Assembly: GCA_030704615.1 (NCBI GenBank)
Contig: CM060731.1
Coordinates: 1,862,001 to 1,922,000 of the forward strand
DNA: 60,000 nucleotides
From: Takakia lepidozioides
Lineage: Eukaryota; Streptophyta; Takakiopsida; Takakiales; Takakiaceae
Direction: 5' to 3'
The notes under the pieces were generated by a model. The model searched no databases, was not told the origin of the DNA, and saw only the letters and a list, made by a program, of their open reading frames with translations. Position numbers and translations under genes: made by a program. Shown one piece after another: positions 1-12,000 of this stretch. Positions within the stretch are counted from its first letter, which is position 1; each line of letters starts with the position of its first letter.

Positions 1-1
1 C

Positions 2-3000
2 GAGGAGTACCTTGTGCCTCTCCTCCGCTCTATTCGCTGGCTTATGCACTGGGGTGTCTTACAACCCATGGACTCCTCAGATGATAACCAAGAGAAAAGA
101 CTCCAGGTATAGTAGCTGTGGTGCTCCAGTGTGCCATGCATTTATATGCTTCTGTGTGTGTGTCTAGGTCTTTACACGTGCACGCACGCTTGTCAGTTGG
201 GCTATGATTGTCCAGTTCTATCTGGGGCCTTGTGTTTTGCGCTTCTCATGTGGGCAAAGACAGTGTCTCTCATGGACCATTGCAGACTTCATTAGGCTTG
301 CACCACATTATGAAGAACTGGAATTGTTGGGTTCATTGAATTGCTGTTTGGTCCTTATTAGATAGCATTAGAGATTGCCTAAGACTAGCATGGAATGCAA
401 CAAGGTGGCTTCTCTTTGTTTAGGGGCAAGTGCTTGATAGCAAGCACGTATCCAGCCATGGAGCACAGCCCTCATGTGTCTTAGAGTTGTGTTGTGGACT
501 CCAGTCATCGGTGGAGTCAACAAGATATTTCCCAGTTCTTGCTAGCGTGATTGACTGTACATAGCATTTACCACCAAAATCACTAATAGCTTCTGCCTTT
601 TACTCTATTTGCTTGAGCACTGTCTATTACCAACCATTTTGGATGCCTTTTTTGTGGGCCCTTACGGAGGCTGGGCCAACACAAACAATCAATCTAGGTG
701 TCTATATCCGAAGTAGGGAGCCGGTGACCCTTCCAAGTAATGAGTTGGAAAGGGAAGTTTGTGAACTGGGTATTGCCCCTGTGCTTACCTTTTAAAAACA
801 TGTACCCCAAATAATGAGATATATGGTTGACTTTATTCCAAAGTGCACGTGGGAATTGAATGCAGATAATGTGGGCACTAGTGCAGTCTGGATGGGCAAC
901 CATGGCTGATTGCAACAAGAGGAAAGTAGCTCCAACAGCAGCATTTCTATCTGCTATCCTACATCCTAAGGTCTTTGGTGATATGGAAATGCATGAAGCA
1001 GGAGACAATGACGATGATGGACCTCTGAAATGGGTGGGTGAGATAACAAGCTGTCAAAACTACTTAGTAAATTACATTATTGAAGTGATACTTATCATCA
1101 CCACACACTCCAGGGAGGTTGGTCTGGGGTTAACAGTATTTTTAGGCCGTCTTATGATCAAGTGCAATTTCTTTGATATGGAGTCTGCCATGTCTAGTAG
1201 TCTACTTTGTCCAAGTCCTATTTTCACCTGGTTGACTTTTTCTGGAAGCTGTCTGCAACCTGAGTTTTTGGGGTGACAAGGCTGGGAACACAGCTATTGT
1301 GTAGGTTGATTGATCAGGGATCGCGAAGTCCACGGACCATGCGCTTGACCGCGCTGCATGTGACAGGCCTATGGCTTCAGTTTCCAGCTACCACAAGCTG
1401 CTACATTGAACAGTTGAAGCTGCTTTCTCTGCATGGAGGAGGTAACGGATAGAATTTTGCATGCATATGCAGCAGCCTTTCTTTTCATCTACAAAATTAT
1501 GTTAATCTTTATGGTCTGCAATAAGCTGATGTGCATGGTAACTTGTGGAACAGAGATGGTGGATGAGGAGTTGGATGGCGAGTTGGTGGAAAGTCAAGTA
1601 GCTGCTCGCGAGTATTTGACACTTATCCAGAGCTCTGATCCTGAGCTTAACCAGGTTTGCTTATGTCCAATATTCTGACAAAAACATACATAATTCACTG
1701 ATCAAGAGTAACTGGCCACATTCCTGGATGATATCTATAACTATCTGAAGATTATAAAGGGAACTTGCCCAGAGACAGCTGTAGGGCAACCTCAGTTCCA
1801 TTACCCTGTTTGTGTAATCAGCCATTCCAAGGTCAAGTTGACTGGGGTTTGAGATTTATTGATATGTGTATTGTTATCTTGGAATGGACCAATGGTGCGC
1901 CTATACCCTAAGCAAGAAATAATATGTATTTCTCTCGCAGACTTTCACAAACTCAGAGATGTATGTGCGCATCACAGTGGCTATCATGATACACCAGCTT
2001 TGGCAAGTAGTTGAAGATGCGCAGCGTTCTCAAGATGTTCACAAGTTGGTAGCTGCCAAGCCAGCCGCCGAATGTGGTCGCAAGCTTCTACTAGAACTGC
2101 TAACTGCTGTGGTTAGATTTCCCAATTGGTGGACATTCATTTGGAGAAGTCTGTTCTTTTCAGTTACTCGCTGTTTCTTTTGCGATACATTTTACCAAAC
2201 GTGTAAAGTTGTTTTGTTATTCTGAAGCAAGATAAGTGCTCTTCAAAGAAACAGAACTAAACAGAGTGAATGTCCATCCATGGCAGGTGGAGGACCCAGA
2301 TTTGTCAAAAGAGCTCTACAAGAAGAAAAGTGCGGTAAGCTATTACATTGATTCTGTTAATTGGTCTCGCTTTGGTGGTTTTGGACAGACAAGTATGTTC
2401 ATCCACTTTCCCTACAACATGCAAGAGGGGAAGAAGTTTCTTTATGTCACAGGAGGCCCAGAGAGGCCCATTGGAAAAGACTAAAATTGCAAAGAAAAAG
2501 GAAGAAATTTATGAAGCCCGCAACTATAAAGGAACATCAAGAAACACAAGATGTCGCCTCAAGATGAAGTGCATCTATGCAGGTAAGCTGCAAGAGATTT
2601 CTGGTCCTCAAAGCTCAAGGCAAAGGTTGGGAGATACACAGATACTTGTTTTTGTGCTAATAACTTCTGCTAGAGTTCCTTTCCTTTCTGATCCAAAAAA
2701 GCAAATGTGGTGTTGCTAAGCAAGAAGAGCTGATGCAAAAGCCTGCGCTATGCAGATTCATAGACGAAAAGTGAGGGCCTGGCAAATGCTGTGCATACTG
2801 TGCCAATTTGTAAGTAATGACGAGGTTGAACAAGTCAGCTCGCAGCTGGAAGTCTGTCTCTACGTGAGTACAATGGCAATGTCCTGACCATCAATAGTGA
2901 ATGATTTGCATATGCTGTCTTTCACTGCATAGGTTGCTAGAAAGTCTTTCACTTTCACTTTCACTTTCACTTCTGGATTTAGCGGCCAGACGCTTACTCT

Positions 3001-6000
3001 GCCGTGTTAATTCTAACACAACACTCTTGCCATCTACAAAATCAAGGGGTCTATGCTTGACCAAAGGCTTGAATGCATCTTCTGATCAGTATTGTTAGGA
3101 TTGTTTGCAATAGAATCTGCAGAGTCTGGGATGGATATCTTCGTGTGTTCTTGTGGCTAAAGGTAGACTAAAGCAGACATGATCATCTGTGCTTGGCAGC
3201 GTAATAACATGCCATCTGTGCGGCAATACATGGAAACATTTGCTGTTCAGATTTATCTGCGCTTCCCTTACCTGGTGAGCATGAAATTATCTTGTTTACG
3301 ACCTTAAGGTTCATCCTTAATTTGAGCTCTCTGGAGCCCTGGTGTATGGGTTCTGCCACATGTGAGGTTCAATTGTAGGCCAGAATGAAATGTCTATGAG
3401 GTTGGCCACTTTTCTAAGCAGTGGGTAGCACGGAAGAGTTTCTCAAACGCCAGGCTGCCCGTTTGGGCATCCCATAATATGTTAGGTTTTAAAGTGAGTG
3501 CCAAATACTTTTTCTTTCTTCCTATTCTGGTGATAACCTTTGGTCTATTTCCACTAAAAGTACTTAAAGCTCTTGGCTTGTTGCATGCACATCTCTCAGG
3601 CACTGCCCTTACCATTGGCTGAATGCATGGCACAGGTTGGAAAGTATTTGATTCCTGTTCTCCAAGACTACAACATGAAGACACAGGTTGAGTATGCTTT
3701 AGCAGCCTGCATCTCTAGAACTGTGGATGCAATCAGTAGAAAGTACTTATCTGTCTCACCATTGTGACATATGCCACGTGTCAGTGCATCGATGGCAAAG
3801 ACCTTGAGAGCTAGGTTGGGTTGATTGCGAGCCAGTCTGAGTTGTGCCCATATTCTGACAGCAGAGTCAAATGGAAGTTCTACTTGACGTAATTTGCTTG
3901 TGACGCACAGGATTGCATATCATTCCGCATCCTGGGCTGCTTCCTATCCCTCATACTCTGTTGATGTCCTCTTTGTTAGTTATCCACAGTGTTTGCAAGC
4001 AAAACCACTGGCTGTCTTCAATTTGAGATGTGAGCTTGGATGCAGTGGTGGTAGGAAAGAGATGCAGAATCAGAGGATGTGAGTCAATCAACAAGATGTG
4101 AGTCTTGTTGCATCTTCTATTAATTGATTATCCTGAAATCACAGTCATTTTTTGCTGTAAACTTGGGCCCAGGCACTGTCATCCTATGTGTTGATTGCAA
4201 CCAATGTGTTGATGAACACATCTCCAGCAAGTTTGCAAGAGAGTTTACTTCGACAAGTTCTTCCCGCAATCTTGCCTTTCATGACAACCCACCATCATAA
4301 CCTACGTAGTTTTACCCAGGTATGTGACCTTTGCTGTATGAACACTGGTGTTGATAGATGCACTTGCTGGAATGAGTGATAACAGTCCAAAAGGCATACC
4401 ATTCTGTTGGATGTCAGGTTACAATTAATCATCTTATGAGTCATCTTGCCTCCAATCTTTCATTTACAATAGATCAAGAGCAAAAGGAGTCCACTGAACA
4501 TAAACCGCTTCTTTTTGGGAAGGGGTCAACTGATCAGCCAGTGCTAAATCGTTTCATGCAGTCTTGATGGAGAAATTTTTAGGCAGAAGCATCTTGAAGT
4601 GCTACCTCACGATGAAACCCCTAGACTGTTATAACCACTCTAACCTATTCACGCCACTTTTAGAAGATCAGGGATGTTGTTCAATGGCAGGGTGCTATCT
4701 CAAGTGGTTTCTCTATTACTCATCTATCACCATGGTGGTAATGACAAGAGATTCTGGTTGGCCCTTCAATGTCTGTACAAGCCGAAAAATTGTCAGCAAG
4801 TACAAGTGCTGAGGACTACTAAGGGTGCGGTGGTGACTTCAACAGTTGACATTGTCAAACCCTTTGAGACTCACTACAGTATCCTTGGCAGAAATTCTAG
4901 GTCTAACAGTGAGGGCTTTTCTGAAGACACAATTGGAAAAACTGTTCCTATGATTCAAGACAGCCCTTATGAACTGGAGTATATTTCAAAGGGTTACAAC
5001 GCTCCCATTAGTTCTTCTGAGATTGTGGAAGCATTTGAGCATTTAAACGGATAGAAAGCTGGTGGACCTAATGGCATAGTCAACGAGCTTATCAAGCACG
5101 GTGGCGAACCCATGATAGAGGCCCTTGTACTTCTCTTTTAACCTATCTGGAGGACTGAAATGATCCCCTTTCGCTGGCGACAGGGGGTCATTGTCAATCT
5201 ACACAAGAAAGGTGACAGAGAAGAGCCGGGGAACTATCGAGGCCTCACGCTTCTCAATGCTGTTGGCAAGATATTTTGCAGAGTTATAAGTACTCGTCTC
5301 GAGGTTGATCTGGAGTCTAGAGGTTGTTTCCATGAAGGACAAGATGGCTTTCAGAGAAACAGGGGCTGATCATATCTTCACTCTAAGCCAGATTATGCAG
5401 GGAAGGAAAAAAGAATGGAAACCCACTTTTGTCTTTTTCTTGGATGTCAAAAAGGCTTATGACACAGTGTGGAGAGATGATCTATGGCTCCGACTCTGGT
5501 CATCTGGGATCAAGGGAAAGTTGTGGAGAGTGGTCCATATTTGTATGCTCACACCAAAAGCTGGGTCCCTGTTAATGGACAGAAGTCTAACTTCTTTGAC
5601 ATAGACCAAGGTGTAGCCCAAGGATGTACCCTCTCCCCTCTGCTCTTCAATGTTTTCATCAATCAGCTCCTTGAGGATGTGGGAAGTGAGGGATTTGGGT
5701 TAAGGATGGGTGATGCCACCATACCAGCCCTTATGCTTGTGGAGGACTTCGCAGGCATAGGGAGACTCTATCCAATCTTCACGAGTTGATTGATTGCGCG
5801 AAGAGATACTTTGACCTTCGGGGGCTAATGTCAGTAAATGCGCAGTGGTGGCATTCAACAACGAAGGGGAGGGAGGAGGTGATCTCAAGTGGCAGTGGGG
5901 AAGCCAAGAGATTCCTGTCCTCCCTTCCTACACATACCTTGGCATTGAGTTTTCCTCCAACTGTAATTGGGATGCACATATTCAAAGAGTTGTTCAGTCT

Positions 6001-9000
6001 GGCGAGCCCAAAGCATTGGGTCTCACTAAATTTTTCCACTGCAGAGAGAATCAACTCTGAAGTGAGAAAAATCATGCTTTGCCGCGTTATGAGGCCTGCC
6101 TTGGAGTACGTATCTGCAGTGTGGGTTGATAACTCCAACCAGGCTAAGTCTCTAGAGTCCATTTATGTGGCGGTGCTCAAGGAGTGCATGTCGGCATGCT
6201 CCAAAACAGCTAATGTGGCAGTTCGGGGTGAGTTTGGCATCCCTCCCTCTAAGCTCCCGACAAGATGAATTCAAGGTCAGATGGTGGGGTCAGCTGCAAC
6301 GTATGACCAATATCAGATATCCAAAGTTAATCGACTCTATATCTTGGAAGCGGGATCGCCCTGTCAAACAGGCTTAGTCCTGGCAGAAGAGGCTAGAAGA
6401 GATTCTCAAGGATCTGAATCTAAGTCTGCAAGTCTTGACTCTGCTGGATAAATCTGACCTAGGGGCTGTAGTGTCCAAAGCCATGTCTGTTGCCAGGAAA
6501 TTGTCTGATGAAAATGAAGTTAGGCAGAAAACTTCCCTGAACTTGTTTCCAGTCTGTGACATGGGGGAGGCCATCATGGAGGACCTCAAGGATTTACCCA
6601 CTCTCAGCACTAGACTGAAATTTAAACTCAGGGCGGGAAGCCTGGGCGCTGTTTACCAACTTCGAAATCGCAAGGCTGAGCCAAAAGCCAAGTCCCTTTT
6701 GGGGCCTAGTTATTGGGCAAATCACACACAGCAGATTGATGCTTGTGTAAAGGGATTTCTAGAGGATATCTGGAAAAGTCAGATCAATTGTCTGTTCCAA
6801 GGTAAGTCATACTACTGGCGTCAGCCCCTGACAAAGGTAGTTTCTGTCCCTTTGCGTTCCACTCAAACTGGGCACGGGGTCAATGGCCACAAGGCTAAGA
6901 CAAACAACGTCTTATGAGTACATTCTATTACTCCACTGCAGAGGGGTCAACTCTGAGGTTAAGAAAACCATGCTTTGTCGTGTTATTAGACCTGCCTTGG
7001 AGTACGGATCTGCTATATGGGCTCTAGAATCCATTCAAGTGGGGGTGCTCAAGGAGTGTATGTCAGCATGCTCCAAAACAGCCAATGTGGCTGTTCGGGG
7101 TGAGTTTGGCATTCCGTCCTTAAGCTCCCGACGAGATGAATTCAAGGTCAGATGGTGGGGTCAGCTGCAACATATGCCCAACACCAGATATCCTAAGTTA
7201 ATCGACTCTATATCTTGGAAACAGGACCGCCCTGTCAAACAGGCTAAGTCCTGGCAGAAGAGAGTAGAAGAGATCCTCAAGGACCTGGACCTGGATCCGC
7301 AAGTCTTGACCCTGCTGGATAAATCTGACTTAGAGGCCGTAGTGTCCTCAGCCATGTCTGTTGCCATGAGATTGTCTGATGAAAATGAAGTTAGGCAGAA
7401 AACTTCCCTGAACTTGTTTCCAGTCTGTGACATGGGGGAGGACACCTCAAGGGTCTACCCACACTCGGCACTAGACTGAAATTTAAACTCAGGGCAGGAA
7501 GCCTACCTTTGAACAGCAAACAGAAGCAGAGAGGAAAGGGAGAGTGCAATTGCCCGTTGTGTGGGCAATCTGAAGACAGTATTCATTTTCTGATACACTG
7601 TCCGGGGTTCTCTCACCAAAGAGACGCTCTCTTCAAATCTATTAAGGGAATTGTGCCTGTACCCCTGTTTACCAACTTTGAAAGTCTCGAGGCTGAGCCA
7701 AAAGCCCAGGCCCTCCTGAGGCCTAGTTTTTGGGCAAATCACACACAGCAGATTGATGCTTGTGTGAAGGGATTTCTAGAGGATATCTGGAAAACCCGGA
7801 TTAATTCTTTATATGGAGGTAAGTCTTACTACCAACGTCAGCCCCTGACAGAGGTAGGTTCTGTCCCTTTTGTTCCCGCTCAAACTGGGGCGCGGGGTCA
7901 ATGGCCACAAGGCTACGGCAAACAACGTCTTATGAGTACAATCTAGTACTCCTTTGCCCGTTGTGTGGGCAATCTGAAGACAGTATTCATTTTCTGATAC
8001 ACTGTCCGGGGTTCCCTCACCAAAGAGACGCTCTCTTCAAATCTATCAAGGGAATTGTGCCTGTACCTCTGTTTACCAACTCTGAAAGTCTCAAGGCTGA
8101 GCCAAAAGCCCAGGCCCTCCTGAGGCCTAGTTATTGGGCAAATCACACACAGCAGATTGATGCTTGTGTGAAGGGATTTCTAGAGGATATCTGGAAAACC
8201 CGGATTAATTCTATATATGAAGGTAAGTCTTACTACCAACGTCAGCCCCTGACAGAGTTAGGTTCTGTCCCTTTTGTTTCCGCTCAAACTGGGCGTGGGG
8301 TCAATGGCCACAAGGCTACGGCAAACAACGTCTTATGAGTACAATCTATTACTCCTTTGTTTTTTGTTTCTTTTCCAGACATGTTCTCTTTTAGAAGCTC
8401 AACTGAGGTCTTCGTGTGTTGGGTGAAGGTACTCCTTTATCGAATCTTGCAACGGTTCTTGACCACAGATGGAGCAGGCTCTTCTTCTAATTCTACAAGT
8501 ATTGTGCATCCTAGTGAGGCGAGCTCCTCATTGGACAGGAAGTGTTTGCATTCGCTTGCAGCATATTTGGAGGGAAATGCTGACTGCACAAGGTGGGGTC
8601 TTTTCCCTTTTTGAGTTCATAGAGAAGATCTAACACGAGGGCTGTAACTTTAACTCTTTTTCTTTTGAGGTTATTTTATGTGGGGTGATGATAGGGTAGT
8701 GCAGCTGCAAGAAGGTTCGAACAATCATTTCCACAATGTGTAAGCACTTGAGAATCAGTGAGGTAGATTGCCTGTTTCTTCTGTCCTTTTCTTCCTTAAT
8801 TCCCCAAGCCATACTTTCTGTTTCATTGTCTCATGGTTGTTCTGCACTGCTGGGTGGACAGGATGAGAAACTCAGTGGAAAAGTACTTGGATATGTTTGA
8901 TCCTCTTTCTACTACGACACCTCGAGGCATCTTTTGCAGCCGCGAGGGTGAGGTTGATCCCAATAGGGTGAGATTGCAGCCTTCCTACTGTCCCACTAAC

Positions 9001-12000
9001 ATAAGATCTGATCAGCGACAAATACAAGTCTTCCCCTGAAGGTAAACTGGCAGTATGTCGTAAATCGTGAGGTCTTGTAAAGGGTCTTCATTGCATCTGT
9101 CTACGAGTATCAAGCATGAAACTCTTCTTTATGGACATACAATGTTTTTCAGTGTTTCTCAGTGATGTGTTGTGTCATAACCCAGACGGTGGATGATCTC
9201 CCTTTCGAATGCGCTCCGGTTGCAGTTCTCGACCAAATTTCCCATTTTCTCAATGTAAGCCATTTTCACTGACGCCCTTGAAACTTCAACATGCATAGAC
9301 CTGGTTACTCTCCCATGGCTGAAGTGAAGGCATAATTTCTTGATATTACAATAAAATAGGTTCAAGCTCACTTTCCTCAGTGCTGAGAGCTGGAAAGAAT
9401 GTATGGTCGTATCATTTGCACCCCTTCAGAAGGAAGTGAACTCAGTGATCATGTGTAACTTATGTGTTCGACCAGAGTTTATTTGTGGCTTCCACAAAAG
9501 ATTCCATGGATGTGAAATAAAAAAATACCTCATCGATTCTTTGACTCTTTATTTGGCAGGAGGCAAGAGAGGGCTTGCGAGAGGCAATGGCTGCAGATGC
9601 TATTGCACTGAACGCTGAACAGTTTGGAGACGTCTCCATCTCTGGACAGTGTGGGCCAGTGGGAAAAGGGATGTACAGCACCAGAGAATCAAAGCAAAGG
9701 GACTCTGACTCTGAATTCTCAACACCCACTGAGATCCCTCAGATGATAGAGTTGTCAACAAAAGACTGTCCTGAGTCTGTGGGTTCACCTCTGACAGTGT
9801 CAGGCGGTACTTGGGACTTCCAGAAGAAGATAGCATCCTTGCGGTTCAATGGGAGTTCTCTGAGTCCAGGACAGAGATGCCAGGAGAGCAGCACGATATG
9901 CAGGGACTTCAAAAGCATCAACAATGCCAACCTAGGTTTGTGTTCCTGCTTGGAATGCCATTTGCAGCAAAACTTTTAGGTACTATTACTGAAATTGCAG
10001 TCGGTTTCATTTCCATCGCAGCAATAGATGCAGAAGAGGATTTGCTATTAGCAAGCATGGACTCAAGGGTGAAGGAGCTGGTCCGGATGCGAGGGGGTCG
10101 GCAGGAGCTCATTGTTGTGGCATCACTCCTCAGTCGCATTCCTAATCTAGCAGGCCTTGCACGTACTTGTGAGGTCAGCCTTTGGCCTCATTACCCAGAT
10201 CAAATGTGTATAATTGGATTTGCTTCCCTACAGGTTTTGGACATTTTGGTGCTATAAGAAAACTTTTGAATTGTTCCCAAGGGAGCTTGAGGGCCCATGG
10301 GACGAAGTAGAACAACGCTATACCCGTCCATATCTTGTGCAGGCATTAGAGCATTGAGAGCCCTATTTTGAGAGGTAACTCTGACAATGCAGAAATAGAT
10401 CATAATTCTTGCCGGTACTGCAGCCATTAAACAAACACCTAATTATGGGCTGAAACAGATTGTTTTCAAAATGAAACCTAGCAAGGCAGGTTTCGGCAGT
10501 GGCCTCCTCCAGTCATGAATGACAGCTTTGGACAATCTGTTTTGATGTGAGGGTTGGGCAGTTCAGCCTCAGTCCTTGATGGGTTCTGAAGAAAGAAATA
10601 GGCATGGATTCAATTGGCAGGTGTTCAAAACAGCAAGTTTGGTTGTAGCTGATGCGAGTGTTGTTGAGGACCGGCAATTTCAACTGATTAGGTATCGATT
10701 CCAATCCAGTCGATTGATTTGTTGAAAGAAATCCTTCAGAATACCTTGGCAACTGCTGAGACTTCTGGGGAGTGCTTGTTCATTTAGTTTGCTTGAATCT
10801 ACATCTATGGTCAACCATGCCAAAGCAATCCATGCTCTCCTTTTGAAGACATATGTCAGTCTGACATTTGGATTCACATGGACCTTTATCTGGGGGAACA
10901 GTCGTAGTATAATTGATTTGGCCTCTTTGCACTGCAAGAAGGGAATAGAAAAAAAAAAAATAGACGGTTGCTGACCAGCTGTTTTTTGCTTTACAGTGTC
11001 ACTGCAGAGCGATGGGTTCCAATTGTGGAGGTCCCAGAAGCTGGTCTTCCGAACTTTCTTCAGCGCAAGAAGAAAGAAGGCTTTTCTCTCTTAGGCCTGG
11101 AGCAAACTGCTAATAGTGTCTCAATTGATGAGTACATGTTCCCCAAAAAAGCGGTGTGTCACCAAATCCTGTTTCCATGGACTAGAGGTAGAAGATGAAA
11201 GAATGTACTCATAAGACGTTGTTTGCTGTAGCCTTGTGGCCATTGACCCGAACACAAAGGGACAGAAACTACCTCTGTCAAGGGCGGACGCTGGTAGTAT
11301 GACTTAACCTTGAAACCAACAATTGATCCAAGTTTTCCAGATATCCTCTGGAAATCCTTCAAACAAACATCAAACTGCTGTGTGTGATTTGCCCAATAAC
11401 TAGACCCCGAAGGGGCCTGGGCTGCTTTTGGCTCAGCCTCGAGATTTTCAAAGTTGTTAAACAGAGGTACAGGAATAATTCCCTTGATAGATTTGAAGAG
11501 GGTATCTCACCGGAGAGAGTACCCAGGACAATGAATCAGAAAGTGGATATGGTCTTCAGATTGGATGGAGTCTCCCCTATGCCTGCGAAGTCATCCGCAA
11601 ACATAAGGTGGTGGCATCACCCACCCTTAACCCAAATTCTCTCAGTTTCCACATCCTCGAGTAGTTGATTGAAGATGTAGAAGATGAAAGAAAGAAAGAG
11701 ATATAACATCCAGCAGAAATTCAAAGAGCTTATGGCGAAAAGGGAAGCCTGAAACATGAAAAGTGGGATCCCAACAACCAGCCACAATGAGAAAACTACT
11801 ACTCAACTTCAAGAGGTCTTGAAGGTGGAGAAGATAAGCCACAAGGCATCTCTAATCCTCGTAATGGAACCTCTGTGAGGTTTGGCTCTCTAAATAGGCA
11901 ATAGTAGCAGCCCTGAAGTCCTTAGTACAGAGGATAGTTTTGCGTTTCCTTGGAGACAGAGAAGCCGGTTTCCCCTTTGTCAGTTGGCCCACAGCTGCTT

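Noticed and set aside
613-795. Open frame [13 protein letters not shown] as an additional TRM3 exon
   Set aside because: No residues match the family and no convincing splice sites flank it. It is probably intronic.
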